A stretch of DNA of 64,000 bases. It comes from Aquabacterium sp. A7-Y (GTDB lineage Bacteria; Pseudomonadota; Gammaproteobacteria; Burkholderiales; Burkholderiaceae_C). Positions 1 to 8,826 of this stretch are shown here, piece after piece. Numbering within the stretch: the stretch's first letter is position 1; each line of letters starts with the position of its first letter. The stretch covers positions 1 through 64,000 of the forward strand of contig NZ_JAPFBW010000024.1 of assembly GCF_026153205.1 (NCBI RefSeq). Reading direction: 5' to 3'. The translations under genes and the position numbers were made by a program. The notes below the pieces were generated by a model, which saw only the letters and a program-made list of their open reading frames with translations, was not told where the DNA came from and did not search any database.

Positions 1-35
1 CGACGACGGCCACGCGCCGACGCCGCGCGTCGCGC

Positions 36-896
36 TCAGCGCCCGCGCCGGGCGGTCGCGACCTGGCCGACCTGCGAGCTCTGCAAGGTCAGGCGCCTGG
101 CATGGAAGGCCTCGCCGAGCGGCACCTGCACCGGGCGCCGGCCGTACCAGCTGAGCTCCAGCACGGTGGCCTCGAAGCCGGCGAGGCCGAGCGCCGTCGC
201 CAGGCCTGCGGGATGGCCGCTGGCGTGCACCACGATGTCGGCTTCGGCGCTGGCCTCGGCCGGCAGGCAGAAACGCGCGCCCAGCGCCTCGGCCATGCCG
301 CGCCGGTCCGCATCGGTGTCGATGGCCTGCACCTTGCAGCCTGGCAGGCGTGCCGCCAGCCAGGCCACCAGCAGGCCCACGACACCGCAGCCCACCACCG
401 CGATGCGGTCGCCGATGCGCGGCGCCGCATCCCACAGCGCGTTGATCGCGGTCTCCAGGTTGGCGGCCAGCACCGCGCGCGCCGCCGGCACACCGTCGGG
501 CAGCGGCAGCACCGCCTCGGCCGGCACCACATAACGGCTCTGGTGCGGATACAAACAGAAGACGGTGCGCCCGATCAGGTCCGACGGCCCCGCCTCGACC
601 ACACCGACACTGTTGTATCCGTACTTCACCGGCCCGGGGAACTCGCCGGCCTGGAAAGGCGCACGCATGCGCTCGTATTCGCTGGCCGGTACCTCGCCGC
701 GGAACACCAGCGCCTCGGTGCCGCGGCTGACGCCACTGTGCAGGGCGCGCACCAGCACCTCGCCGTCGGCCGGCGCGGGCAGCGGCTCGACACGGATTTC
801 GGCGTGTCCGGGCGCGGCCAGCCAGCAAGCCCGCGCCTCGCCCACGGAACTGTAGGGATTGACGGAAAGCACAGAAGAGGTTGACATGTGCGTCAT
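36..896 (-). CDS. Zinc-type (MDR family) alcohol dehydrogenase-like protein, C-terminus short or frameshifted
   Basis: A medium-chain dehydrogenase/reductase-like protein of 286 residues. The N-terminal GroES-like part is visible ([20 protein letters not shown]), followed by a Rossmann fold with the nucleotide motif [10 protein letters not shown] and a plausible NAD(P)-ribose acidic residue in IDTDADR. Members of this family are usually about 320-340 residues and continue after the SSQVG..RR segment seen here at the very C-terminus, so the stop at 36-38 is early. The neighbouring frame, upstream to base 1, reads an Arg-rich stretch ending in RRRRVAVV, which resembles the expected continuation, so a single-base frameshift is possible. 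Start is ATG 896, or ATG 887 three codons later. It is divergent from the next gene with only 8 bp between the start codons, so the two promoters must lie inside each other's coding region. Substrate unknown. Confidence 0.7.
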   Translation of the reverse strand: MTHMSTSSVLSVNPYSSVGEARACWLAAPGHAEIRVEPLPAPADGEVLVRALHSGVSRGTEALVFRGEVPASEYERMRAPFQAGEFPGPVKYGYNSVGVVEAGPSDLIGRTVFCLYPHQSRYVVPAEAVLPLPDGVPAARAVLAANLETAINALWDAAPRIGDRIAVVGCGVVGLLVAWLAARLPGCKVQAIDTDADRRGMAEALGARFCLPAEASAEADIVVHASGHPAGLATALGLAGFEATVLELSWYGRRPVQVPLGEAFHARRLTLQSSQVGQVATARRGR

Positions 897-904
897 GTGG
901 AGTG

Positions 905-1735
905 ATGGAGGATCTTAAAGCGATGTTCGGCGACACCCTGCCCGGCGTTCTGCCCGAACCCTTCGCGAGCTTGCCTCCCGGCGCGCTGCACCATGACGGG
1001 CCCGGGACGCTGGCCCGCGACACCTTGCGGCATTTGCTGCTGGCCGCCGCGCTGCTCGCGCCGCTGGCGTGGAGCCTGGGCCGGCTGGCGGGCCTGAGCC
1101 CCTGGTATGCGGCCAAGTGCCTGGCCCTGGGCGGCCTGGCCGCGCTGCTGCTCTGGCGCGGCCTGCCCGCGCACCGGCCGCACGGGCGTTTCGGCGCGGC
1201 CAACCGGGTGACGCTGTTGCGGCTGTCCGGCGTGGCGCTGCTGGCGGGCGGCCTCGGCGAGCCGCTGGCCGGGCGACCCGACCTCGCCTGGGCGGTGGTC
1301 GGTGTCGCGACGGCGGCTGCCCTGCTCGATGCGCTGGACGGGCCGCTGGCGCGTGCCCGCGGCCTGGCGAGCGCCTTCGGCGCGCGCTTCGACATGGAGA
1401 CCGACGCCTTGCTCATGGCGGTGCTCTCGCTGCTGATCCTGCAGTCCGGCCGCACCGGCACCTGGGTGCTGGCGGCCGGCGGCCTGCGTTATGCGTTCGT
1501 TGCCGCGGCCGTCGTGTGGCCGTGGCTGGGCCGGCCCCTGCCGCCCAGCTTTCGGCGCAAGGCGGTCTGCGTGGTGCAGATCGTCTGCCTGATTGCCTGC
1601 CTGGGGCCGGTGATTCCGCCGGCCTGGGCGTCCGCCATGGCGGCGGCCGGTCTGGCCGCCCTGGTCTATTCCTTTGCTGCCGACGTCGCCTGGCTGGCGC
1701 GCCGGCGTCACCTTGCCCTGGAGATCGAAGCATGA
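905..1735 (+). CDS. CDP-alcohol phosphatidyltransferase family membrane protein
   Basis: Integral membrane transferase of 276 residues that would move a phospho-alcohol head group from or to a CDP-activated substrate in phospholipid or phospho-polyol synthesis. The diagnostic catalytic signature D-x2-DG-x2-AR-x8-G-x3-D-x3-D is complete at residues 142-167 (D142, D145, G146, A149, R150, G159, D163, D167), which predicts a metal-dependent active enzyme. Several hydrophobic helices lie on both sides. ATG 905 is preferred; an in-frame TTG at 881 would overlap the divergent dehydrogenase start. Its stop codon overlaps the ATG of the YceI gene (ATGA), and that gene in turn overlaps the sulfatase, so the three are surely co-transcribed. 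The exact alcohol cannot be read from the sequence. Confidence 0.85.
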   Translation: MEDLKAMFGDTLPGVLPEPFASLPPGALHHDGPGTLARDTLRHLLLAAALLAPLAWSLGRLAGLSPWYAAKCLALGGLAALLLWRGLPAHRPHGRFGAANRVTLLRLSGVALLAGGLGEPLAGRPDLAWAVVGVATAAALLDALDGPLARARGLASAFGARFDMETDALLMAVLSLLILQSGRTGTWVLAAGGLRYAFVAAAVVWPWLGRPLPPSFRRKAVCVVQIVCLIACLGPVIPPAWASAMAAAGLAALVYSFAADVAWLARRRHLALEIEA

Positions 1736-2364
1736 GCCTGGTCCAAGATCGGTGCGCCTCGGCGCTTTCGTGGTGGCGTGCCGCCGGCCTGGTCCTGCTC
1801 GCGGTGCTGCTGCAGGCGGCCGGTCCGGTGCAGGCGCAGGCGGCGCGCTACGAGATCGACCCCGAGCACCTCTCGGTGGGCTTCCTGGTGCACCACATCA
1901 GCTATGCCAAGGTGCTGGGCATGTTCCGGGCGGCACGCGGCAGCTACAGCTTCGACGAAAAGAGCGCCACGCTGTCGGACGTGCGCATCGAGGTCGACAC
2001 CGCCAGCGTCTTCACCAACAACAAGAAGCGCGACGATCACCTCAAGGGCGCCGACTTCCTCAACGCCACCGAGTTCCCGCGCATGGTCTTCACCGCGAAT
2101 GGCGCCAGGCGCACCGGCGAGCGGACCTTCGAGATCAGCGGGCAGCTGGAGCTGCTGGGCCGCTCGCAGCCGCTGGTGCTGCAGGCGACCTGGAACAAGA
2201 GCGGCGAGTACGAGATCGGCGGGCTGCGCAAGCCCTATGTGATGGGCGTGTCGGCACGCGGCAGCTTCAAGCGCAGCGCCTACGGCATGAAGTACGCCGT
2301 CGACAACGGCTGGGTGGGCGACGAGGTGGCCCTGATCATCGAGTTCGAAGCGCGCCGCCAGTGA
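1732..2364 (+). CDS. YceI family periplasmic lipid-binding protein
   Basis: A 210-residue exported protein of the YceI/lipocalin-like family, which binds polyisoprenoid or fatty-acyl chains in a beta-barrel. A signal peptide is evident: hydrophobic core GLVLLAVLLQAAG ending near AQA-A. The mature part opens with YEIDPEHLSVGFLVHH and contains the family pattern SVFTNNKKRDDHLKGADFL and the C-terminal EVALIIEFEA strand. The start ATG overlaps the upstream stop codon by four bases and its own stop overlaps the GTG of the following sulfatase. The position between a phosphatidyltransferase and a membrane sulfatase suggests a role in envelope lipid metabolism; that role is inferred, the family assignment is firm. 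Confidence 0.9.
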   Translation: MSLVQDRCASALSWWRAAGLVLLAVLLQAAGPVQAQAARYEIDPEHLSVGFLVHHISYAKVLGMFRAARGSYSFDEKSATLSDVRIEVDTASVFTNNKKRDDHLKGADFLNATEFPRMVFTANGARRTGERTFEISGQLELLGRSQPLVLQATWNKSGEYEIGGLRKPYVMGVSARGSFKRSAYGMKYAVDNGWVGDEVALIIEFEARRQ

Positions 2365-4115
2365 GCTGCGCGCAGCAAGCCTGCGGCCCCGCCCCGGCGC
2401 GACCGCCCACCTGGCGTGCCTGGCTGCCGCGCGCGGCACTCGCGTTTTTTGTCCTCAACGCGGTGCTCACCTTCGAGAACCTCTGGCCCACCGCCGGCAT
2501 CCGCTTCGGGCAGCGCCTGTCTTTCGAGCTGTGCCTGGGCACCCTGGTGCTGATGGCCTGGGTGGCGTGGCGCGGCCGCGCCGGCCGGCGCACCGTGGCG
2601 CTGCTGGCGGCCGCCTACACGGTGGGCGTGCTGCTGCGCTACCTGGACGTGACGGTGCCGACCTTGTTCGGCCGGCCGGTCAACCTCTACTGGGACGGGC
2701 AGCATGCCTGGCAGGTGGCCAGGCTGGCTGCCAGCGGTGTGCCGGGCTGGCAGGTCGCTGCCGCAGCGGCGGGGGCGGCGGGGGTCCTGGTGGCCTTGTA
2801 CGCGGTGATCCACTGGGCCACCGGCGTGCTGGCGGCGAGCCTCGAATGGCAGCGTCCGCGGCCCTGGCTGCTCGCGGCCGGGCTCGCGCTGTCGGCCAGC
2901 CACGCCGTGTACCCGTACGTCGACAGCAACACACGCTGGTTCTTTTCGCTGCCGGTCACGCCGGCCTTGCTGCGCCAGGCCGAACTGCTGCCCGACGCGC
3001 TGCTGCCGCACCGCGCCGACCAGCGGCTGTCGCCCAGCCCCAGCTTCGAGCGCGACCTGCAGGCCCTGCAGGGCGTCGACGTGCTGCTGGTCTTCGCCGA
3101 GTCCTACGGCGTCGTGACCCTGGACGATACAGCGCTGTCGGAGGCGCTGCAGCCCTCGCGCCAGCAGTTGCTGCGGGCCCTGCAGGCCAGCGGCCGCGAG
3201 GTGGTGTCGGCACGGGTGCGCTCGCCGACCTTCGGGGGTTCGTCCTGGCTGGCGCACGCGGCGCTGCTCAGCGGCGTCGACACCCGGCGCCCGGGCGACC
3301 ACGACCTGCTCCTCACCACCAAGCGGCCCACGCTGGTGAGCCACTTCGCGCGCCACGGCTGGCGCACCGTGGCCTGGATGCCCGGCCTGCAGCGGCCCTG
3401 GCCGGAGGGCGCCTTCTACGGCTTCGAGCGCTATGCCGACGCCGACCGCATCGGCTACCAGGGCCCGGCTTTCGGCTACTGGCGCATCCCCGACCAGGCC
3501 TCGCTGGCGCTGTTGCATGCGCAGGAGCTGGTCCCCGGCGCCGACACGAGCACGACGGCCGGTCCACGCCGGCCGCGTTTTGTGGTCTTCCCGACGCTCA
3601 ATACACACACCCCCTTCCGCCCGCTGCCGCCCTACCACGCCGACTGGCAGGGCCTGCTGGGCCGCGACGCCTACTCGGCGGCCGAGGTCGCGCAGGCCGA
3701 GGCCGAGCCGGTGAGCTGGCTGCAGCCCATGCCGGCCTACGAACGCTCGGTGCGCTACACCTATGAGTGGCTGTCGGGCTATCTGGGCGGACAGGCGCCG
3801 CGCCGGCTGCTGATGATCGTGATCGGCGACCACCAGCCGCTCGCCGCGGTCAGCGGCCGGCAGGCCGCCTGGGACGTGCCGGTGCACATCATCGGCAGCG
3901 ACCCCGGGTTGATGGCGCGCCTGCGTGCCGCGGGTTTCACGCCGGGACTGACACCCAGCCGGCCGGCGCTGGGCGCCATGCACCAGCTGACCGACCTGCT
4001 GCTCGATGTCTTCGACGGCGGCGCGGCGGCGCCGGGCCGCCGTCAGTCCTCGCTGTCGAGCCGCGCGTGGATATCCCCCGAGGGCGCCCCGGCCGGCAGC
4101 GCTGCCAGCCACTGA
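2361..4115 (+). CDS. Membrane-anchored sulfatase / phosphoethanolamine- or LTA-synthase-like protein
   Basis: A 584-residue alkaline-phosphatase-superfamily protein with an N-terminal membrane part (about four or five helices between residues 22 and 200) and a periplasmic catalytic domain. Visible active-site elements are the metal ligand E247 in VLLVFAESYG, the nucleophile region GGSSW at 293-297 (Ser or Thr in this family), the segment FPTLNTHTPF, and the metal-binding IGDHQP near the C-terminus. Such enzymes transfer phospho-alcohol groups from phospholipids or cleave sulfate/phosphate esters. The GTG start at 2361 overlaps the YceI stop (GTGA), so it is translationally coupled. The 3' end overlaps the convergent methyltransferase by 73 bp. 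Together with the CDP-alcohol transferase it may decorate an envelope lipid or glycan; substrate unknown. Confidence 0.8.
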   Translation: MSCAQQACGPAPARPPTWRAWLPRAALAFFVLNAVLTFENLWPTAGIRFGQRLSFELCLGTLVLMAWVAWRGRAGRRTVALLAAAYTVGVLLRYLDVTVPTLFGRPVNLYWDGQHAWQVARLAASGVPGWQVAAAAAGAAGVLVALYAVIHWATGVLAASLEWQRPRPWLLAAGLALSASHAVYPYVDSNTRWFFSLPVTPALLRQAELLPDALLPHRADQRLSPSPSFERDLQALQGVDVLLVFAESYGVVTLDDTALSEALQPSRQQLLRALQASGREVVSARVRSPTFGGSSWLAHAALLSGVDTRRPGDHDLLLTTKRPTLVSHFARHGWRTVAWMPGLQRPWPEGAFYGFERYADADRIGYQGPAFGYWRIPDQASLALLHAQELVPGADTSTTAGPRRPRFVVFPTLNTHTPFRPLPPYHADWQGLLGRDAYSAAEVAQAEAEPVSWLQPMPAYERSVRYTYEWLSGYLGGQAPRRLLMIVIGDHQPLAAVSGRQAAWDVPVHIIGSDPGLMARLRAAGFTPGLTPSRPALGAMHQLTDLLLDVFDGGAAAPGRRQSSLSSRAWISPEGAPAGSAASH

Positions 4116-4825
4116 GCCATGCCGGCGGCGTCCAGCCCGCGGGGATGCACCAGCCGCAGGCTCTCGCCCACCGACCAGTTGTAGCGGTAGCGGCCCAGCG
4201 CCTCCAGCCGGGCGATGCAGCCGAGCGCCAGCTCGCGCACCGGCTCCAGGTATTCGAAGGACAAGGCCGGCAGCGGCCGGCTCAGGCCCTGCAACACCTC
4301 CAGCTCATACCCTTCGACGTCGATCTTGACGAAGTCGGGCCGGCCATGGCGCTCGATCAAGGCGTCCAGCGTGGTCACCGGCACGACCGGCCCGGGCTGC
4401 CACTGCACACCGCGGAAGGAATCGCTCGCGCCGGCCCGCTGGGCCCAGTCGGCCGACAGGGTGCTGACCGTGGGGGTGCGCTCGCTGGCGAGAAGTTGCG
4501 CCTCGCCGGGGCAACGCCCGAGCGCGACCGGCAGCAGCGCGACCGCCGGGTCGCGGCCGAACAGGAGTTGCAGCAGCCGCACGAAGTCGGGCTGCGGCTC
4601 CACGGCCACCACCCGCGCGCCCAGCGCGCGAAAGGCGCGCACCCGGTTGCCGGCATGTGCCCCGACGTCGAAGGCCAGCCCGCCGGCCGGCACGAAGGGG
4701 GCATAAAAACGCCGCGTGCGCGCCGCCCGTCCCGGCACGCCGTGGTAGATCGCGAGCGAACGCAACATGCCCAGCGAGCGGTTCAGTGCGGACATCGGTG
4801 GGGGTTTCCGGTCATGGGGGGTCAA
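4043..4825 (-). CDS. FkbM family SAM-dependent methyltransferase
   Basis: A 260-residue methyltransferase. The SAM-binding motif I appears as LAFDVGAHAGNRV at about residue 51, an acidic motif II as VVAVEPQPDF, and the FkbM hallmark KIDVEGYELEVLQGL lies in the C-terminal half. FkbM proteins usually O-methylate sugars or polyketides. The start used is ATG 4825; ATG 4795 ten codons later is an equally plausible start. The gene is convergent with and overlaps the sulfatase by 73 bp. A clear intrinsic terminator separates it from the DUF4148 gene upstream on the same strand, so it must have its own promoter in the short 4826-4870 interval. Methyl acceptor unknown; envelope glycans are a reasonable guess from context. 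Confidence 0.85.
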   Translation of the reverse strand: MTPHDRKPPPMSALNRSLGMLRSLAIYHGVPGRAARTRRFYAPFVPAGGLAFDVGAHAGNRVRAFRALGARVVAVEPQPDFVRLLQLLFGRDPAVALLPVALGRCPGEAQLLASERTPTVSTLSADWAQRAGASDSFRGVQWQPGPVVPVTTLDALIERHGRPDFVKIDVEGYELEVLQGLSRPLPALSFEYLEPVRELALGCIARLEALGRYRYNWSVGESLRLVHPRGLDAAGMAQWLAALPAGAPSGDIHARLDSED

Positions 4826-4872
4826 TCTAACCCACTCCGGCCTCGACCTTCGACACCGGGACGCAGAAACGG

Positions 4873-4895
4873 AAAAACCCGCCGTCGGCGGGTTT
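4873..4895 (-). terminator. Rho-independent terminator after the DUF4148 gene
   Basis: Perfect 9-bp stem (bases 875-883 of this kilobase paired with 887-895, loop of three) whose minus-strand transcript ends in a run of five U (bases 4873-4877 read as A on the plus strand). It lies 45 bp past the stop of the minus-strand DUF4148 gene and is a textbook intrinsic terminator for it. Confidence 0.85.
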
Positions 4896-4939
4896 CTCGA
4901 TCGAGGCCGGGTGCACCCCGGCCGGTCGACGCATCCAGC

Positions 4940-5200
4940 TTACTTGCCGGCGGCCGGCTGGCTCGCGGCAGGCTGGCTCGCGGTGGCGCGAGCGGCGGCG
5001 GGCGCCTTGTAGTCGTCGAACACCGAAGCTTCACCGCTGTCGATCGGCAGGCGCTCGCCGGCGGCGCGGGCGCGGGCCACCTCGGCCTTCACTTCGGCGC
5101 GGGTCTTGCCGACCGGGGCCTCGGCGGCTTGCTGAGCGAAGGCGCCGGTGGCGACAAAGGCGGTCATCACGGCGGCGATCAGGTTCTTCTTGGCGTTCAT
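4940..5200 (-). CDS. DUF4148 domain small exported protein
   Basis: An 86-residue secreted protein typical of Burkholderiales. It starts with MNAKKN, has a signal peptide core LIAAVMTAFVATGAFAQ with cleavage after AFA, and then the family pattern KTRAEVKAEVARARAAGE. The tail is low-complexity with two copies of ASQPA. An upstream in-frame ATG at 5299 would add 33 residues that spoil the signal peptide, so ATG 5200 is chosen. The gene is monocistronic: its terminator is at 4873-4895 and 420 bp of non-coding sequence lie upstream. Function of the family is unknown; members are often abundant and stress-responsive. Confidence 0.85.
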   Translation of the reverse strand: MNAKKNLIAAVMTAFVATGAFAQQAAEAPVGKTRAEVKAEVARARAAGERLPIDSGEASVFDDYKAPAAARATASQPAASQPAAGK

Positions 5201-5430
5201 GTCGGGTTCCATTTCTTCACAAGGTTGGACAGGTCCGGGTCGGGCGGGTAAGCCGTCTGGCCCATCGCTGAGTCGCAAGCGCGATTCGGTTGTGCTCATC
5301 GATGGGATGAATGGTAGGTATTAACCCTTTACGGATAAACCCGGAGAACCGGAATGCATCATTTCTCATAACGCAACAAAGACCTTGCGACCTTCACCAT
5401 CCTGGCGCTGCGTCGACGCGAAGCGCCACG

Positions 5431-5465
5431 CCACCGGCCACCGGCCACCGGCCACCGGCCACCAG
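5431..5465. repeat. Heptanucleotide tandem repeat CCACCGG x4 plus one variant
   Basis: Four exact copies of CCACCGG in tandem followed by CCACCAG. It sits in the 421-bp gene-free stretch 5201-5622 between the divergent DUF4148 gene and the membrane-protein gene. The rest of that stretch is an AT-richer segment (about 5300-5385) where the DUF4148 promoter should be, and GC-rich sequence with no supportable gene. Confidence 0.8.
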
Positions 5466-5622
5466 CCCCCGAGCCCGGGCCCCCGCCACGACGTACGGCT
5501 CCCGGCGGGTTCTCGCCGGCAACGTCGACCTGCGGCCGAGGCGGGCACGACCCGCTTGAATGAGCGGAGGCGGCAGAGCTCGTCCCTCCCCATAATCCGC
5601 GCAGCCTCTCCTGCACCCGACC

Positions 5623-6540
5623 ATGAACCCGCCCGCCGCCTCGCTGCGACCCGTCCTGACCGCAGCCGCCACACTGGCCCTGCTGTCCTTCGGCTGGCAG
5701 CGCTTTTTGCACTGGCGTTTCGTGCCCGATATGGGCGGCCTCGTCTTCTGGATGCAGCAGGCCTTGCTCGCGCTGGTCGAAGCCTATGTGGTGACCGCCA
5801 CCGTGCTGGCCGTCCGTCAGCGCGCGCCCAGGAGCCGGCGGCTGCATCCATGGGGTTTCCTTGTCGCGCTGGTCCTCGCGTGCGGCCTCCTCAAGGGCCT
5901 GTTTTTCACCGCACCCAGCATGCTGGTGAGCATGTCGGGCGATGCCGAACGGCTGCGGCAGGTGACGCAGTTCCAATTGGATGCAGACCTGCACCTCCAT
6001 GTGCTGGCGAGCCTGGGGGGCACCTTGCTGGCGCTTTGGCTGGCCCGCCGCCGCGCACCGGGCGGCAGGCTGCCCGAGCTGGGCCCCGGCGAAGCCGGCG
6101 GGCTCGCGGCCCTGTTGTGGGCCGGCGCTTTTCTGCTGGCCAGCGACGCCGGCCGCTGGCTGCCCATCGGGGGCCTGGACCAGGCGCGCCACACCGCCCT
6201 GGCCTTCGGCGAGTGGCGCCTGCCGGGCGCCACCGTGCTGATGCTCGGCCTGACCGCGCTGACGGCGCTCGCAATGGGGCTCAGCCGGCGGGCCGTGCGA
6301 TCCTGCGCCGGGCGCCCGGGGCGTGCCGTGCTCCTGGGCGCGGCCGCCGGCGGGCTGGCCAGCTTCGCCGTGCTGCTGTGCGTGCGTGCTGCGCTGGTGA
6401 TGGGCGCTGAGATGTCGTGGCCGGTCGTGGCCGCTGCCGCGGCGGCGTGGCTCGCGACGGTAAGGGGCCTCGCATGGCTGGCGGCGCCTGCCGTACCCGG
6501 CACGCCGAGGGCCGCGCACGGAGACTCGGCGCCGGCCTGA
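5623..6540 (+). CDS. Hypothetical integral membrane protein
   Basis: A 305-residue, strongly hydrophobic protein that I cannot assign to a family. About seven or eight membrane helices can be drawn (for example LTAAATLALLSFGW, ALLALVEAYVVTATVLAV, GFLVALVLACGLLKGLFF, LAALLWAGAFLLAS, ATVLMLGLTALTALAMGL, AVLLGAAAGGLASFAVLL). No catalytic motif is evident; a charged loop with LDADLHLHV carries two histidines. It is a lone plus-strand gene convergent with the chemoreceptor downstream. Codon use matches its neighbours, so it is likely a real gene. Confidence 0.65.
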   Translation: MNPPAASLRPVLTAAATLALLSFGWQRFLHWRFVPDMGGLVFWMQQALLALVEAYVVTATVLAVRQRAPRSRRLHPWGFLVALVLACGLLKGLFFTAPSMLVSMSGDAERLRQVTQFQLDADLHLHVLASLGGTLLALWLARRRAPGGRLPELGPGEAGGLAALLWAGAFLLASDAGRWLPIGGLDQARHTALAFGEWRLPGATVLMLGLTALTALAMGLSRRAVRSCAGRPGRAVLLGAAAGGLASFAVLLCVRAALVMGAEMSWPVVAAAAAAWLATVRGLAWLAAPAVPGTPRAAHGDSAPA

Positions 6541-6566
6541 GGCCAGCGACTGAAGCAGGCAAAGCA

Positions 6567-6584
6567 GGCCGGCACACGCCGGCC
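6567..6584. terminator. Possible bidirectional hairpin between convergent genes
   Basis: A perfect 7-bp GC stem (GGCCGGC/GCCGGCC) with an ACAC loop in the 58-bp gap between the convergent membrane-protein gene and the chemoreceptor gene. There is no U tract, so this is only a candidate terminator. Confidence 0.35.
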
Positions 6585-6598
6585 CGTGGACGCAAGGC

Positions 6599-8527
6599 TC
6601 AGCCCCGCGCGCCCTCGTGCAGCTTGAAGCCGCCGACGATGCCTTCGAGCCGGCCCGCCTGCTCCTGCAGCGAAGCGGCGGCCGCGGCGGCCTGCTCCAC
6701 CAGCGCGGCGTTCTGCTGGGTCATGCCGTCCATCTGCGAGATGGCCTGGCCGACCTGGGCGATGCCCATGCTCTGCTCGCGACTCGCCGTCATGATGCCG
6801 GCGATGATCTCGGCCACCCGGGAGGTGCTCGCGACCACCTCCTGCATCGTGGTACCGGCCTGGTCCACCAGCGCCGAGCCGGACTCGACCTGCTCCACCG
6901 AAGCCACGATCAGCGACTTGATCTCGCGCGCTGCGGCGGCGGAGCGCTGTGCCAGCGTCCGCACCTCGCCGGCCACCACCGCGAAGCCGCGGCCCTGTTC
7001 GCCGGCGCGTGCGGCTTCCACCGCGGCGTTGAGCGCCAGGATGTTGGTCTGGAAGGCAATGCCGTCGATCACGCCGATGATGTCGGCGATCTTCTTGGAC
7101 GACTGGTTGATCGTGCCCATCGTCTCGACCACCTGCGTCACCACCGAACCGCCGCGCACCGCGACAGCGGAGGCCTCGCTCGCCAGCTGGCTGGCCTGCT
7201 GCGCATTGTCGGCGTTCTGTTGCACGGTACCGGTCAGCTGCTCCATCGCCGACGCGGTCTCTTCCAGCGAGCTGGCCTGGTTCTCGGTGCGTGAGGACAG
7301 GTCCTGGTTGCCGCTGGCAATCTCGCGCGAGGCGTCGGCGATCGAGGTGGTGCTGGCCTTGACCTCCTGCATCATCTTCTGCAGCCGCTCGATGAAGGCG
7401 TTGAAGCTTTGCGTGATCGCATCGAACTCGGTGCTGCCGCCGGGTGGCAGGCGGCGCGTCAGGTCTGCATCACCGGCCGACAGTGCGTCGATATTGACGC
7501 GGAGTACGTCCAGGCGGCTCAGCAGGATGCGCACGCCGCCGAGCACCAGCAGCAGCAGCGCCACCGCCATCGGGATCTGCACCATGCCCAGCTTGCCGAG
7601 GATGGCCCGGCTCTGCTGCGTCAGCTGGCGGGTCGGCAGGCCGGTGGCGAGCACCCAGGGGCTGCCGGGGATGGGCTGCAGGAACAGGGTGTGCGCCTCG
7701 CCGTCGCGCTCGTACTCGGCCTCCAGCGACGCATCGCCTTTCAGGCTCGGCAGCTGGCGCTGGATCTCGGCGGCCAGGGGTGCGCTCGCGGCCAGGTCGG
7801 CCACGTTCTTCAGCACGATCTCGGACTGGATGTGGCTGCTGTTGCTGACGATCTTGCCGTCGCGCTCGACGATCAGGATCTGGCCCTGCACGGCCGCTTC
7901 CATGTCGGCCACCAGGCGGTTGAAGAAGCCCAGCGTCACGTCGATGGTGGAAACGCCGAACAGCTCCTCACCCTTGTAGATGGCCATCGCGCAGTTGGTG
8001 CGCGGCTGGGGGCTGGCGTCGTCCTGATAGGCGTTGGCCCAGGCGCAATGCCCGCGAGGCGCCTTCTGGCCTGCCAGGTGCCAGGGCTGCTCCCAGTATT
8101 TGAGCGACTCGGGCGTGTTCCAGTGGGTGTTGACGTTCAGCTTGTTGGACGCGTCGCGTGCGAAGAAGGTGCTGAAACGGTCGCGCGCCGGGTCGCGCTT
8201 GTTGGGCAGCGGCCAGATGCCACCGCCGAACACATTGGGGTCGCCGTATTGGTCCACCAGCCCGGGCAAGAGCATGTCGATGGCGTCGCTCTCCATCAGC
8301 GCCACGGTCTGAGTGATGCTGCGCTGCTGGGCCTCGACCTGCTTGAGCTGCTCGGTGATGCGCACCGCGATGGCATTGACGTCGTGGCCCACCAGCTTGC
8401 CTTCGGTGCGCTTGATCTCGGGGGTGACGAACAGCTGGACGACGGCCAGCGTCGTCACGAACAGGACGACGAAGATGCCCACCATGAGGGCCGTGAAGCG
8501 GGCTTGACTGCTTTGGAGGTATCGCAC
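6599..8527 (-). CDS. Methyl-accepting chemotaxis protein (dCache-like sensor, HAMP)
   Basis: A 642-residue transmembrane chemoreceptor. Order: transmembrane helix 1 (about 12-33), a periplasmic sensor of roughly 290 residues resembling double Cache domains (segments [28 protein letters not shown] and [14 protein letters not shown]), transmembrane helix 2 (about 330-350), HAMP with the [11 protein letters not shown] turn, and a cytoplasmic signalling domain containing the invariant hairpin tip [21 protein letters not shown] and [17 protein letters not shown]. It would pass small-molecule binding to CheA/CheW. No CheR-docking pentapeptide is visible at the C-terminus. The 299 bp upstream (8528-8826) carries no supportable gene. 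Confidence 0.92.
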   Translation of the reverse strand: MRYLQSSQARFTALMVGIFVVLFVTTLAVVQLFVTPEIKRTEGKLVGHDVNAIAVRITEQLKQVEAQQRSITQTVALMESDAIDMLLPGLVDQYGDPNVFGGGIWPLPNKRDPARDRFSTFFARDASNKLNVNTHWNTPESLKYWEQPWHLAGQKAPRGHCAWANAYQDDASPQPRTNCAMAIYKGEELFGVSTIDVTLGFFNRLVADMEAAVQGQILIVERDGKIVSNSSHIQSEIVLKNVADLAASAPLAAEIQRQLPSLKGDASLEAEYERDGEAHTLFLQPIPGSPWVLATGLPTRQLTQQSRAILGKLGMVQIPMAVALLLLVLGGVRILLSRLDVLRVNIDALSAGDADLTRRLPPGGSTEFDAITQSFNAFIERLQKMMQEVKASTTSIADASREIASGNQDLSSRTENQASSLEETASAMEQLTGTVQQNADNAQQASQLASEASAVAVRGGSVVTQVVETMGTINQSSKKIADIIGVIDGIAFQTNILALNAAVEAARAGEQGRGFAVVAGEVRTLAQRSAAAAREIKSLIVASVEQVESGSALVDQAGTTMQEVVASTSRVAEIIAGIMTASREQSMGIAQVGQAISQMDGMTQQNAALVEQAAAAAASLQEQAGRLEGIVGGFKLHEGARG

Positions 8528-8826
8528 TTCTGTCTACTTGATGAGGCTGGTGACCGAAGCGCTATCGGCAATTTCCTGGATCTCTGAAGCAACGCCCCCG
8601 GCCTTGCCGTGACTTCTTCCGCATTCCGGACCACCCGGCCAACACGAGCGTGCGATGCAAGCGGTGTCAGACGCGACGAGCTGTTTGGCCTATGCCCGGC
8701 GGATCGGCGTGCTGCCGTGACCCCGGCGCACGTCTTGTTGCCAAACCGGCCGGAGGGTCAGCGGGATGTCAGGCCGGCGGCCCGACACTCGCGCCAGCCC
8801 CCTGCCCCTCGAAGGAAAGGACCCCC

